NCBI RefSeq assembly: GCF_042649685.1
Contig: NZ_JBHRZT010000052.1
Location: 620,001 to 684,000, forward strand
Length of the DNA stretch: 64,000 nucleotides
Direction: 5' to 3'
DNA from: Bacillus_BA songklensis
GTDB taxonomy: Bacteria; Bacillota; Bacilli; Bacillales; Bacillaceae_H
Shown: positions 42,377-51,865 of the stretch, piece by piece
Layout: each line of letters begins with the position of its first letter
Position numbering within the stretch: position 1 is the stretch's first letter
Notes under the pieces: generated by a model
What the model was told of the DNA's origin: nothing
Seen by the model: the letters and a program-made list of their open reading frames with translations, nothing else
Databases searched by the model: none
Translations under genes and position numbers: made by a program

Positions 42377-43427
42377 TACCAAAATATCTGTCATTGTACC
42401 TGTGTATAATGTTGAAGAATATTTGTGTGAATGTTTGAACTCTATCCAAAAACAAACATATAAAAATATTGAAGTTCTAATGATAAATGATGGTTCAAGT
42501 GATAATAGCGGGAAGATTTGTGACGATTATGCAGCGAAATATGAAAACTTTAAAGTTATCCATAAAGTAAATGAAGGTGTTTCGATTGCAAGAAACACAG
42601 GACTTACTAAAGCAACCGGTGAATATTGTATCTTTATTGATAGTGATGATTATTTAGATAAAAGTATGATTGAAATCCTTGTTAATAAAGCCATTACTGA
42701 TAATGCTGATATTGTAATGTGTGGGATTTGTTTAGTTAACACAAATTTTCACAAAGCAAAACGAAAATTTAGATATCAAAATTATCTCGAAAAAAATAGT
42801 GAAAATTTAACGGATAAAGAATTTATAAATACATTAATAAAATATCCCCTAGAACCTTACTTTGGAGCTCCATATAATAAATTAATTAGACGAAAACTTC
42901 TTGTTGATAACTCTATTTTTTATGAGGATCATGATAATTTTGCTGAGGATACTTGTTTAAATTATAAAGTATTTAATATTGCAGATAAAATAGCTACTGT
43001 GGAAAAAGTTTTATATTACCATAGGGTAAATGCAGGTAATTCTTTATCAAGATTAAAACACTCATATCAATATATGAAAACTAGATGTAATGTTATTAAC
43101 AACTTATATGCTGAACTGATGTTAAAATATGATGGTTTAGTAACAAATAAAAATGTGTTATCAGAGCTGTTATTTAGATATTGTGTAGACTCAATAATAA
43201 GTGAAAAAAATGTTAGCGTGCATACAAAAGTAAAAAACCTAAAGAATATTATGGATTCAGTAGAGGATGAGAAATTAAAAGATATAAGCGGTAGTTTATT
43301 CGCAAAAAATATTTTTCGTTTTAAAATAGCTAGTATATATTTTTCCATATATAGATGTAATACTATAATCAAATATAATTTGAAAAAGAGTATATTTAAA
43401 ATAAATAAGTTTTGTAAGTTAATTTAA
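42369..43427 (+). CDS. Glycosyltransferase family 2
   Basis: 352 residues. GT-A domain at the N-terminus: ISVIVPVYNVEEYLCECLNS, VLMINDGSSDNSGKICDDYA, GVSIARNTGL and DxD as FIDSDDYLDKSM. The C-terminal half (PYNKLIRRKLL, FAEDTCLNYKVF) is like EpsJ/WcaA-type enzymes. Start GTG 42369 with GGGGGGG 7 bp upstream, overlapping wzy by 8 bp. Confidence 0.88.
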   Translation: MFDTKISVIVPVYNVEEYLCECLNSIQKQTYKNIEVLMINDGSSDNSGKICDDYAAKYENFKVIHKVNEGVSIARNTGLTKATGEYCIFIDSDDYLDKSMIEILVNKAITDNADIVMCGICLVNTNFHKAKRKFRYQNYLEKNSENLTDKEFINTLIKYPLEPYFGAPYNKLIRRKLLVDNSIFYEDHDNFAEDTCLNYKVFNIADKIATVEKVLYYHRVNAGNSLSRLKHSYQYMKTRCNVINNLYAELMLKYDGLVTNKNVLSELLFRYCVDSIISEKNVSVHTKVKNLKNIMDSVEDEKLKDISGSLFAKNIFRFKIASIYFSIYRCNTIIKYNLKKSIFKINKFCKLI

Positions 43428-43651
43428 AAAATGCAATTTTAATTGTTATAAAACGATGATAGTAAGGCAATTAGTAGTTAATATGAATATTATTAATTTG
43501 ATTTTTACTATTATATTTAATATAAAAATTGGATATTCATGTTCAACTGAAGGAATGTATTGGGAATTATATCGAGATAGCAATGTTTGTTTAACATTTC
43601 CTTAATAGAATTTACAAAAAAAGAAAGTTAAGAATAGATGAGGTAATTGTT
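43428..43651. other. 224-bp gap inside the cassette
   Basis: Extremely AT-rich. A short frame near 43515-43605 (KIGYSCSTEGMYWELYRDSN) may be a scrap of a lost gene. No terminator was seen. Confidence 0.3.
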
Positions 43652-45184
43652 TTGAAAATCAACCAAAGAAGAGCAGGAGTACTCCTTTCTTATGGATATA
43701 CAGGAATTAATGCCCTAGTAGGATTTATTTATGTTCCACTACTGATTTTTTTTCTAGGTAAAGATGAATATGGTTTATATCAAATTATGGGCTCTATTTT
43801 AGTTTATTTAAGTTTATTTGACTTTGGATTATCCAACACTGTCACAAGGTATTACTCCAAGTACCTTGCTTTAAAAGATGAAAAAGGTGGGGAAAATCTC
43901 CTCGCTATTTCTACTATTATCTACTTAGTATTAACACTAGTATTAATATTTGCTGGCACAATATTATATTTCTTTATTGATGATATATACTCTGGAACAT
44001 TAACTACTAGCGAACTTATAACCTCGCAAAAGATGTATATAATAATATTATTTAATGTTTCTATAACTATCTCTACAGCAGTATTTAAATCAATAATTGA
44101 AGCACATGAAAAGTTTGTTTTCTTAAAAGGCTTATCAATTCTACAAACCATTATTAGACCTATTGTAGTTCTCGCTGTATTTTCTATAGAATCAAGTGCA
44201 TTAATTTTAGTAATAATAGAAGCTTTCATTAACATAGTTGCTGTAGCCATAAAGATTTTTTATACGTTAAATAAATTAAAGGTTAAAATTAAATTCTCAT
44301 TTTGGGATAAGCCTCTTTTCAAAGAAATGATCCGCTTCTCCTTTTTTGTTTTTATTACAGCGATAATGGATCAATTGTTTTGGCGCTCGGATCAGCTAAT
44401 ATTAGGAGCGGTTAGTGGTACATCTGAGGTCGCAATATTCTCGATTGCATCACAAATCGTAAGTTTATATATGGCTTTATCCATTGCAATGTCAGGTGTA
44501 TTTCTGCCTAACGTTACCAAAAGGGTTATGAATCACGCTTCAAACTCAGAACTTTCTGAACTCTTCATAAAAATTGGTAGAATACAGTATCTCTTACTAG
44601 GTGCAGTTCTTATTGGGTTTATTTTATATGGACAAGAATTTATTACAATTTGGGTTGGAGAAGGATTTAGGAAATCATACTACATTACGTTAATCATTAT
44701 GATTCCTTTTACAATTGACTTAATACAAAACATTGGCTTAACTATCTTGCAGGCTAAAAATCTATATTCTTTTAGGGCACTTGTATTTTTGGGAATGGCA
44801 ATAATAAAAGTAGCGGTCTCCATTCCAGTAGCTAATTATTATGGTGGCATTGGTACAGCTTTCGTAACGGGAGTTTCTTTCCTAATAGGAAACGGATTAA
44901 TTATGAATATTTATTATAATAAAGAGATAGGACTTGACATTTATTCATTTTGGAAAGCAATTAGTAAACTAAGCATCCCTCTTTTGTTTGCATATGGAAT
45001 AGGCAAATTTATTGATTTAATTAGTATTGGAACCCCAATACTAACATTATTGATAAAACTGGCTCTATTTATAATAGTATATATATTCCTAATTTTCAAT
45101 TTGGGAATGAATCAATATGAGAAAGGTTTAATTAAAGGATCAATTCAATTCATAATTAAACTTAAGAAGAAAACTCAATTCTAG
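43652..45184 (+). CDS. wzx: Wzx-like repeat-unit flippase (MATE/MOP family)
   Basis: 510 residues with about twelve to fourteen membrane helices. Starts NQRRAGVLLSYGYTGINALV and continues LSLFDFGLSNTVTRYYSKYL, a classical Wzx/RfbX opening. Wzx moves the undecaprenyl-linked repeat unit to the outer leaflet, where Wzy polymerises it. Start TTG 43652 behind GAGG (8 bp). It is the last gene of the AT-rich cassette. Confidence 0.88.
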   Translation: MKINQRRAGVLLSYGYTGINALVGFIYVPLLIFFLGKDEYGLYQIMGSILVYLSLFDFGLSNTVTRYYSKYLALKDEKGGENLLAISTIIYLVLTLVLIFAGTILYFFIDDIYSGTLTTSELITSQKMYIIILFNVSITISTAVFKSIIEAHEKFVFLKGLSILQTIIRPIVVLAVFSIESSALILVIIEAFINIVAVAIKIFYTLNKLKVKIKFSFWDKPLFKEMIRFSFFVFITAIMDQLFWRSDQLILGAVSGTSEVAIFSIASQIVSLYMALSIAMSGVFLPNVTKRVMNHASNSELSELFIKIGRIQYLLLGAVLIGFILYGQEFITIWVGEGFRKSYYITLIIMIPFTIDLIQNIGLTILQAKNLYSFRALVFLGMAIIKVAVSIPVANYYGGIGTAFVTGVSFLIGNGLIMNIYYNKEIGLDIYSFWKAISKLSIPLLFAYGIGKFIDLISIGTPILTLLIKLALFIIVYIFLIFNLGMNQYEKGLIKGSIQFIIKLKKKTQF

Positions 45185-45301
45185 TAGCTTTTAAATTAGG
45201 TAAGTACACCCACTATATTGATAGTTTGCTAGTTATGGTGCTAGTATAGTTCATTATTTTTAGAGGTTTGAGTTTATTAAAATTAAAAAGCAGGTGAAGA
45301 A

Positions 45302-46180
45302 ATGAAGGGAATAATTCTAGCTGGAGGGTCTGGTACAAGGCTCTATCCTTTGACAATGGTAACAAGTAAACAACTATTACCAATTTATGATAAACCAATG
45401 ATTTTTTATCCGTTATCAACATTAATGCTTGCAGGAATTAAGGAGATATTAATTATCTCAACCCCTGAAGATACGCCACGCTTTGAGGCTCTCTTGGGTA
45501 ATGGTACACAATTTGGTATAAACCTTGAATATAAAATTCAGCCAAGCCCTGATGGATTAGCTCAGGCTTTTTTAATTGGTGAAGATTTTATTGGTGATGA
45601 CTCTGTTGCCATGATTTTAGGAGATAACATTTATTATGGAAGTGGCATGAGAAAAATACTTCAACGGGCTGCAAATAAAGAAAAGGGTGCCACTGTATTT
45701 GGATATCATGTACAGGATCCTCAACGCTTTGGTGTTGTAGAGTTTAATGAGGATGGAAAGGTAATTAGTGTTGAAGAAAAGCCGGAAGTACCAAAATCAA
45801 ATTATGCTATTACCGGGTTGTATTTTTATGATAATCGTGTTGTAGATATTGCTAAAAATGTAAAGCCATCTGAACGAGGTGAACTAGAGATTACCTCTAT
45901 AAATGAAGCTTATTTAAAACTAGGAGAGTTAGAAGTAGAACTATTAGGGCGAGGGTTTACTTGGTTAGATACTGGTACACACCAAAGTTTAGTTGAAGCC
46001 ACTAATTTTGTTAAGACAGTAGAAGAACATCAAGGAATTAAGATTGCCGCTCCTGAGGAAGTTGCCTATATTAATGGCTGGATTACTAAGGATCAATTAT
46101 GGGAATGCGGTGAAAAGCTTAGTAAAACTGGATATGGTCAATATTTAATGAAAGTAGCCAATGGAGAAATACAATATTAA
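45302..46180 (+). CDS. rmlA: Glucose-1-phosphate thymidylyltransferase
   Basis: 292 residues. First step of dTDP-L-rhamnose synthesis (dTTP + Glc-1-P to dTDP-glucose). Motifs are GIILAGGSGTRLYPLTMVTSKQ, LLPIYDKPMIFYPL, ILGDNIYYG and ITGLYFYDNRV. Full family length, ATG behind GGTGAAG. The GC content rises relative to the cassette before it. rmlC, rmlD and rmlB follow in the same direction. Confidence 0.96.
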   Translation: MKGIILAGGSGTRLYPLTMVTSKQLLPIYDKPMIFYPLSTLMLAGIKEILIISTPEDTPRFEALLGNGTQFGINLEYKIQPSPDGLAQAFLIGEDFIGDDSVAMILGDNIYYGSGMRKILQRAANKEKGATVFGYHVQDPQRFGVVEFNEDGKVISVEEKPEVPKSNYAITGLYFYDNRVVDIAKNVKPSERGELEITSINEAYLKLGELEVELLGRGFTWLDTGTHQSLVEATNFVKTVEEHQGIKIAAPEEVAYINGWITKDQLWECGEKLSKTGYGQYLMKVANGEIQY

Positions 46181-46204
46181 GTATTGAAAGAAGTGGGAAT
46201 AAAA

Positions 46205-46765
46205 ATGAAATTTACTAAAACTAACTTAGATAGTGTAGTGATTGTTGAACCAACTGTATTTGGTGATCACCGTGGTTGGTTTATGGAAACATATAGCGAT
46301 GCAAAGTTTTCAGAAGCTGGAATAAACTTAAAGTTTGTTCAGGACAATCAATCATTTTCAGGAGCTAAGGGAACCTTAAGAGGATTGCATTATCAATTAA
46401 ATCCGAAAGCACAAACAAAGCTAGTACGTTGTACAAAAGGAGCTATTTTCGATGTTGCTGTAGACATCAGAAAAGGGAGTCCGACTTTTGGGGAATGGTT
46501 TGGAATTGAATTAACTGCAGAAAATAAAAAGCAATTATTAATTCCAAAAGGGTTTGCGCATGGATTTATGACTTTAACTGATGATGTTGAAGTTCAGTAT
46601 AAAGTGGACGAGCTATATGCACCAGAATGTGACCGGGGCATTATTTGGAATGATCCTAGGATAGGGATTGAATGGCCTATCGATATTATGCCTATATTAT
46701 CAGCAAAGGATGAAAAAGCACCATTGCTAAAGGATGCTGAAAATAACTTCAGCTATGGAGAGTAA
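46205..46765 (+). CDS. rmlC: dTDP-4-dehydrorhamnose 3,5-epimerase
   Basis: 186 residues. ATG 46205 is chosen (AAGTGGG upstream); TTG 46184 is less likely. RmlC cupin motifs: GDHRGWFMETY, FVQDNQSFS, GTLRGLHYQ with the catalytic His, KLVRCTKGAIFDVAVDIR, LIPKGFAHGF and WNDPRIGIEWP. Third step of dTDP-rhamnose synthesis. The stop lies 4 bp before rmlD. Confidence 0.95.
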   Translation: MKFTKTNLDSVVIVEPTVFGDHRGWFMETYSDAKFSEAGINLKFVQDNQSFSGAKGTLRGLHYQLNPKAQTKLVRCTKGAIFDVAVDIRKGSPTFGEWFGIELTAENKKQLLIPKGFAHGFMTLTDDVEVQYKVDELYAPECDRGIIWNDPRIGIEWPIDIMPILSAKDEKAPLLKDAENNFSYGE

Positions 46766-46769
46766 TTTT

Positions 46770-47624
46770 ATGAAAATTTTAGTAACAGGTTATACTGGTC
46801 AGCTTGGTTATGATGTTGTTCAACACGGTTTGAAACTAGGTCTAAACATGGTAGGTGTAGGTTCCAAAGATTTAGATATAACAAACGAAGAAGAAGTTTC
46901 TCATTATATTAATAAAGTTCATCCAGATGGTATTATTCATTGTGCTGCATATACAGCAGTCGATAGAGCTGAAGATGACAAGGATACATGCTGGAACGTA
47001 AATGTTGAAGGAACAAAATACATAGCTCAAGCTGCTAAAGATGTTAATGCAAAGTTCATGTATATTAGCACGGACTATGTATTTAATGGAGAAGGAGAAA
47101 CACCGTTTGAGGAAACAGATGATCCAAGCCCAATTGGATACTATGGATTAACAAAGCATGAAGGCGAAGAAGTGGTAAAACAATTATCGGACAAGTGGTT
47201 TATTGTTCGTATTTCATGGGTTTTTGGTATTAATGGAAACAATTTTGTTAAGACAATGCTGCGATTAGTAGAAACTCGAAATGAATTGAATGTTGTAGGA
47301 GACCAGTTTGGTTCCCCTACTTATACATTAGATTTAGCCCGATTATTAATTGATATGATTCAAAGTGATAAATATGGAATCTATCATGCTTCTAACGAAG
47401 GATTTTGCAGTTGGGCAGAATTTGCTAAAGAAATATTTAGACAAGCTAATAAAGGTATAAAAGTAAATTCGATTTCAACAGAAGAATATCCAACTCGTGC
47501 AGTACGTCCTAAGAATTCACGTATGTCGAAGCAAAAGCTAGTAGACAACGGTTTTATTCCATTACCAACATGGCAGGATGCTGTGGAAAGATACTTAAAA
47601 GAATTGACACAAGAGGTGAAATAG
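46770..47624 (+). CDS. rmlD: dTDP-4-dehydrorhamnose reductase
   Basis: 284 residues. ATG 46770 (KILVTGYTGQLGYDVVQHGL) is preferred over an in-frame start at 46734 that would overlap rmlC; GGAGAG lies upstream. SDR motifs: GxxGxxG, CAAYTAVDRAEDDKD, YISTDYVFNGEG, the YxxxK as YYGLTKHEGE, and FGSPTYTLDLARL. NADPH-dependent final step giving dTDP-L-rhamnose. rmlB follows directly. Confidence 0.95.
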   Translation: MKILVTGYTGQLGYDVVQHGLKLGLNMVGVGSKDLDITNEEEVSHYINKVHPDGIIHCAAYTAVDRAEDDKDTCWNVNVEGTKYIAQAAKDVNAKFMYISTDYVFNGEGETPFEETDDPSPIGYYGLTKHEGEEVVKQLSDKWFIVRISWVFGINGNNFVKTMLRLVETRNELNVVGDQFGSPTYTLDLARLLIDMIQSDKYGIYHASNEGFCSWAEFAKEIFRQANKGIKVNSISTEEYPTRAVRPKNSRMSKQKLVDNGFIPLPTWQDAVERYLKELTQEVK

Positions 47625-48644
47625 ATGACAAGGAAGAAAGTACTTGTTACTGGTGGTGCAGGCTTCATTGGTGGAAACTTTGTACAGTATATGGTCGATA
47701 AATATCCTCAATATGATATTTATAATTTAGATTTATTAACGTATGCTGGAGATTTAACAAAACATCGTGATATTGAAACAAAAGAAAATTATCATTTTGT
47801 AAAAGCGGATATTGCAGACCATGAGGCAATAATTCCTCTTTTTGAGAAAGAGAAATTCGACTTTGTTGTCCATTTCGCTGCAGAAAGTCATGTGGATCGT
47901 TCGATCACAGATCCAGGAGTATTTGTTCGAACGAATGTATTAGGAACACAGGTATTATTAGATGCGGCAAAACAAGTGGGTATTACGAAATTCGTTCACG
48001 TATCAACAGATGAAGTATATGGAGAACTGGATTTTGATCCAACGACATTTTTTACAGAAGAAACACCATTACAACCGAATAGCCCATATAGTGCGAGTAA
48101 AGCATCATCTGATTTATTAGTCCGTGCCTATCATGAAACATATGGTTTACCTATTAATATCACTCGTTGCTCAAATAACTATGGGCCCTATCACTTCCCT
48201 GAAAAGCTAATTCCTTTAACTATTTCTCGTGTATTAAATGACCAAAAGGTGCCCGTATATGGTGATGGTAAAAATATTCGTGACTGGTTACATGTTATTG
48301 ATCATTGTGCAGCTATTGATTTAGTATTGCACGAAGGTGTAAATGGTGAAGTATACAATGTAGGTGGACACAATGAGCGTACCAATTTAGAAGTTGTTAA
48401 AACAATTATTAGTATCTTAGGGAAATCTGAGGATTTAATAGAGTTTGTTAAGGATCGTTTAGGACATGATAAGCGTTATGCAATTGACCCAACCAAATTA
48501 GAACAATTAGGTTGGAAACCAACATATACATTTGAAACAGGAATTGCTCAAACTATTGAATGGTATCTTGATAATAAAGAGTGGTGGGAGCAAATTATTA
48601 GTGGAGAGTATCAGAATTATTTTGAGAAGCAGTATAGTATGTAA
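47625..48644 (+). CDS. rmlB: dTDP-glucose 4,6-dehydratase
   Basis: 339 residues. Second step of dTDP-rhamnose synthesis. Motifs: VLVTGGAGFIGGNFVQYM, HFAAESHVDRSI, HVSTDEVYGEL with the catalytic Thr-Asp-Glu, and YSASKASSDLLV with the YxxxK. The start abuts the rmlD stop. The order rmlA-C-D-B is complete, so L-rhamnose is a likely component of the glycan. Confidence 0.96.
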   Translation: MTRKKVLVTGGAGFIGGNFVQYMVDKYPQYDIYNLDLLTYAGDLTKHRDIETKENYHFVKADIADHEAIIPLFEKEKFDFVVHFAAESHVDRSITDPGVFVRTNVLGTQVLLDAAKQVGITKFVHVSTDEVYGELDFDPTTFFTEETPLQPNSPYSASKASSDLLVRAYHETYGLPINITRCSNNYGPYHFPEKLIPLTISRVLNDQKVPVYGDGKNIRDWLHVIDHCAAIDLVLHEGVNGEVYNVGGHNERTNLEVVKTIISILGKSEDLIEFVKDRLGHDKRYAIDPTKLEQLGWKPTYTFETGIAQTIEWYLDNKEWWEQIISGEYQNYFEKQYSM

Positions 48645-48712
48645 GGCTTCCAGATTTCTGTGTCCAATTACTTGACGAAGATTGCAAATAAGAAGTAAAG
48701 GAAGGCGTAACC

Positions 48713-50089
48713 ATGTACAAAATAGCAGTAGCAGGAACAGGCTATGTCGGCTTAGTGGCAGGTGTATGCTTTGCCGAAGTTGGTCATCAAGTGACCTGTG
48801 TTGATATTGATGAAAGCAAAGTGAATTTAATGAAATCTGGGGTTTCTCCAATCTATGAAGCAGATTTGGAAGGATTGATGCAGAAGAATTATTCCGCTGG
48901 GAGAATTGATTATACAACAGATTATAAATCAGCCTATAAGGATGCGGATGCGATCTTTATAGGTGTAGGTACCCCAGAACAGCCAGATGGTTCTGCAAAT
49001 CTTTCGTACATTGCAACTGTTGCAAGGCAAATTGCTGAATCGGTAGAAAAAGACTGTCTTGTTGTTGTAAAATCTACAGTGCCAGTCGGAACGAATGATA
49101 AGGTTGAGCAGTTTATTCATGACTTTTTAGTGAATGATGTGAGAGTAGAAGTAGCGTCAAATCCTGAGTTCTTGGCACAAGGTTCCGCCGTACATAATAC
49201 GCTGCATGCCGAAAGAATTATTATCGGCACCGAAAGTAAATGGGCCGAAGAGCTGCTCATGAAAATTTATGAGCCGTTTTATTTGCCTATTGTTTCAGTA
49301 AATAGAAGATCGGCAGAAATGATCAAGTATGCATCTAATGACTTTCTTGCTCTTAAAATATCCTATATGAATGATATTGCGAATCTTTGTGAATTGGTCG
49401 GTGCGGATATTCAGGATGTTGCAAGAGGGATGAGCTTTGATGAGCGTATCGGAAGTAAGTTTTTAAATGCTGGGATTGGTTTTGGCGGTTCATGCTTCCC
49501 TAAGGATACCAAAGCATTAGAGTATATTGCAAGACAGCACGGTTATGAGCTAAAAACCGTTAAGGCTGCCATTGATGTAAATAAAGAACAAAAGACGATG
49601 TTATATAAAAAGGCGAGTAAAAGACTCATTACTTTTAATGGCCTTAAGGTAGCAGTGCTAGGGTTGACATTTAAGCCTGGAACCGACGATTTAAGGGAAG
49701 CTGCCTCTCTTGAAAATGTGCCTTTGTTATTGGAGCAAGGTGCAGATATCTATGCTTACGATCCTGTAGGTGCGGCAAACTTTGCTAGAGTGCATCCAGA
49801 AGGAAAGAATGGCAAAGGTAGTATGACGTATGTTACGAATATAGAGCATGCTTTAGATGGAGCCAATGTCTGCTTTATTTTTACTGAATGGGGAGAAGTG
49901 AAAGCAGTAACCCCTGAAACTTATAAGAAGTTGATGAGAACTCCTTTAGTATATGACGGAAGAAATATTTATCGTGTTGAAGAGATGCAAGAAGCAGGGG
50001 TAGAGTATCACTCGATTGGAAGAAAACCTGCAAGTAGAGAAGGATTAAAGGAGTCGAAGAACCTTGAATTACAAACCTCTAGATCCTAG
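48713..50089 (+). CDS. ugd: UDP-glucose 6-dehydrogenase
   Basis: 458 residues (TuaD/Ugd family). Oxidises UDP-glucose to UDP-glucuronate with two NAD+. Motifs: IAVAGTGYVGLVAGVCFAEV, TVPVGTND, NPEFLAQGSAVHN, FGGSCFPKDTKAL with the catalytic Cys, and LGLTFKPGTDDLREAASL. It supplies the substrate for the epimerase that overlaps it. UDP-glucose comes from GalU encoded at the other end of the locus. Confidence 0.95.
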   Translation: MYKIAVAGTGYVGLVAGVCFAEVGHQVTCVDIDESKVNLMKSGVSPIYEADLEGLMQKNYSAGRIDYTTDYKSAYKDADAIFIGVGTPEQPDGSANLSYIATVARQIAESVEKDCLVVVKSTVPVGTNDKVEQFIHDFLVNDVRVEVASNPEFLAQGSAVHNTLHAERIIIGTESKWAEELLMKIYEPFYLPIVSVNRRSAEMIKYASNDFLALKISYMNDIANLCELVGADIQDVARGMSFDERIGSKFLNAGIGFGGSCFPKDTKALEYIARQHGYELKTVKAAIDVNKEQKTMLYKKASKRLITFNGLKVAVLGLTFKPGTDDLREAASLENVPLLLEQGADIYAYDPVGAANFARVHPEGKNGKGSMTYVTNIEHALDGANVCFIFTEWGEVKAVTPETYKKLMRTPLVYDGRNIYRVEEMQEAGVEYHSIGRKPASREGLKESKNLELQTSRS

Positions 50090-51110
50090 TAAAACATACC
50101 TTATTACTGGAGCAGCTGGTTTCATTGGTTATTTCTTATCTAGTAAACTATTGGAACAGGGCTGCCGGGTGATTGGTGTTGATAATGTAAATGATTATTA
50201 CGATGTAAATCTTAAACATGCTCGTTTGGAGCAGCTCGAACCTTATGAGAAGTTTACCTTTATCAGAGGTGATATTTCAGATAAATCGATGATTACAAAA
50301 CTCTTTGAAGAGTACAAGCCAAATGTTGTAGTAAATTTAGCTGCCCAAGCCGGTGTACGGTATTCCATAGAGAATCCGGATGTATATATTCAAAGCAATA
50401 TCATCGGTTTTTACAATATTCTTGAAGCCTGCAGATACAATCCAGTTGATCATCTTGTATATGCGTCATCCAGTTCTGTTTACGGAGCAAATAAAAAGGT
50501 TCCGTTTGAAGAAACAGATTTTGTAGACAATCCCGTATCACTTTATGCATCGACTAAAAAATCAAATGAATTAATGGCACATACTTATAGCCATCTATAT
50601 AAAATCCCAGCTACAGGACTTCGGTTCTTTACCGTTTATGGTCCTATGGGACGACCGGATATGGCCTACTTTGGATTTACTGATAAGTATTTTGCTGGTG
50701 AACCAATTAAGATATTTAACAACGGTGATTTTGAAAATGACCTGTATCGCGACTTTACATTCATTGATGACATTGTGATTGGAATTGAGCGACTTATAGG
50801 TAAACCACCTATCGAGTCTGTTCCTCATAAAGTTTATAACATTGGAAACAACAATCCAGAGAAGTTGATGACATTTATTGAAACGCTAGAGAAATGCTTG
50901 AGTAAGGCCATGGACAGAGAGGTAGTATTTGATAAAGTTTTTGAACCAATCAAGCCGGGTGATGTACCTGCTACTTATGCGTCTACTGACTTATTGCAGA
51001 AAGCTGTAGGGTTTAAGCCTGAGACTTCGATAGAAGAAGGATTGCAGAAGTTTGCGGATTGGTATGTTAAGTATTATAAGGTTAAGCAAAAGGACTTAAT
51101 AAGTGTATAA
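50064..51110 (+). CDS. UDP-glucuronate 4-epimerase-like SDR enzyme
   Basis: 348 residues. TTG 50064 with AAGGAG 9-10 bp upstream lies inside the end of ugd (26-bp overlap). Motifs: YLITGAAGFIGYFLSSKLLE, GVDNVNDYYDVNLKHARLE, NLAAQAGVRYSIENP, YASSSSVYGANKKVPFEE, YASTKKSNELMAH and FTVYGPMGRPDMA. The DYYD...LK and R-Y-S-x-x-N-P features mark UDP-glucuronate 4-epimerases (CapI-like), which give UDP-galacturonate for acidic capsules. Confidence 0.9.
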   Translation: MNYKPLDPSKTYLITGAAGFIGYFLSSKLLEQGCRVIGVDNVNDYYDVNLKHARLEQLEPYEKFTFIRGDISDKSMITKLFEEYKPNVVVNLAAQAGVRYSIENPDVYIQSNIIGFYNILEACRYNPVDHLVYASSSSVYGANKKVPFEETDFVDNPVSLYASTKKSNELMAHTYSHLYKIPATGLRFFTVYGPMGRPDMAYFGFTDKYFAGEPIKIFNNGDFENDLYRDFTFIDDIVIGIERLIGKPPIESVPHKVYNIGNNNPEKLMTFIETLEKCLSKAMDREVVFDKVFEPIKPGDVPATYASTDLLQKAVGFKPETSIEEGLQKFADWYVKYYKVKQKDLISV

Positions 51111-51555
51111 AAATTTTTCCTGGACAGCTGTTATTCTTTGGGTGGTATTAATCTTTTACCTATCAAATCAACCAGCAACAGAGTCTAACCACCTGAGTAA
51201 AGGAATAACAGAGGTTATTGTAAAAACAGCAGAAAAAGTTGCTCCTAATACGGAGTTTGATATAAGAAACTTCAATCACATCGTCAGAAAAAATGCTCAT
51301 TTCTTTGCTTATTTAGTATTTGGAGTGCTAGTGGCAAGCGTTCTGGGGAGAAGTGTGGTACATAGATATCGTATTATAGGACTGGCTTTACTGATTTGTG
51401 TGCTGTATGCCATATCAGATGAAATGCATCAACTATTTGTTCCCGGCAGAGGAGCTCAAGTTAAAGATGTATTCATTGATAGTGCCGGGGCGAGTGTTGG
51501 GATTGGAGTTTATTTAGTGATTGACAGGATAATGAAAAACAGAAATACCCGCTGA
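51103..51555 (+). CDS. VanZ-like membrane protein, end of the capsule operon
   Basis: 150 residues from GTG 51103, overlapping the epimerase by 8 bp. VanZ features: FNHIVRKNAHFFAYLVFGVL, AISDEMHQLFVPGRGAQVKD, VFIDSAGASVGIG; four membrane segments. The same family as the gene at 27670 but clearly divergent. Its position as last gene of the operon suggests a surface-glycan-related role. A strong terminator follows. Confidence 0.82.
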   Translation: MYKNFSWTAVILWVVLIFYLSNQPATESNHLSKGITEVIVKTAEKVAPNTEFDIRNFNHIVRKNAHFFAYLVFGVLVASVLGRSVVHRYRIIGLALLICVLYAISDEMHQLFVPGRGAQVKDVFIDSAGASVGIGVYLVIDRIMKNRNTR

Positions 51556-51592
51556 GCTGTTATTCTTTTTGCTTGGCGGGTGTGTTTTTTTG
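51547..51592 (+). terminator. Terminator of the capsule operon
   Basis: ACCCGC (51547-51552) pairs with GCGGGT (51576-51581), with inner GAGC/GCTT pairing, followed by TGTGTTTTTTT. Confidence 0.75.
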
Positions 51593-51794
51593 GGGTCTTG
51601 AATAGAACATATGTACTGGAAATTTAACCAAAAAAATATCCGTTAACTATTATAAACTATCTTTACTATGCGAAAAAGGGGGAAGGCTGCTTGTTTGGAA
51701 GCCTAGAGTGGAACAAAACATTTTCAGGGATGGTAATAGGATTTACAAAATAATACATAATTTTACAATTTATATACAAAATTTTTACGCTGCA

Positions 51795-51826
51795 TTTAAG
51801 AAAACAGTCGGATTTACCGTTATAAT
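51795..51826 (+). promoter_or_regulatory. Promoter region of comK
   Basis: A perfect TATAAT at 51821-51826 lies 40 bp before the start codon. The -35 is poor (TTTAAG at 51795-51800), which fits a promoter needing an activator. AT-rich DNA upstream has A4 and T4 runs, but not with the exact AAAA-N5-TTTT spacing of a canonical ComK box. Confidence 0.5.
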
Positions 51827-51865
51827 ACAATTGGGATACACAATTTTAAGGAAGGTGAATAGAAA

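Noticed and set aside
51720..51800. Canonical ComK boxes upstream of comK (autoregulation)
   Set aside because: A4 and T4 runs are present but not with AAAA-N5-TTTT spacing in two properly separated copies.
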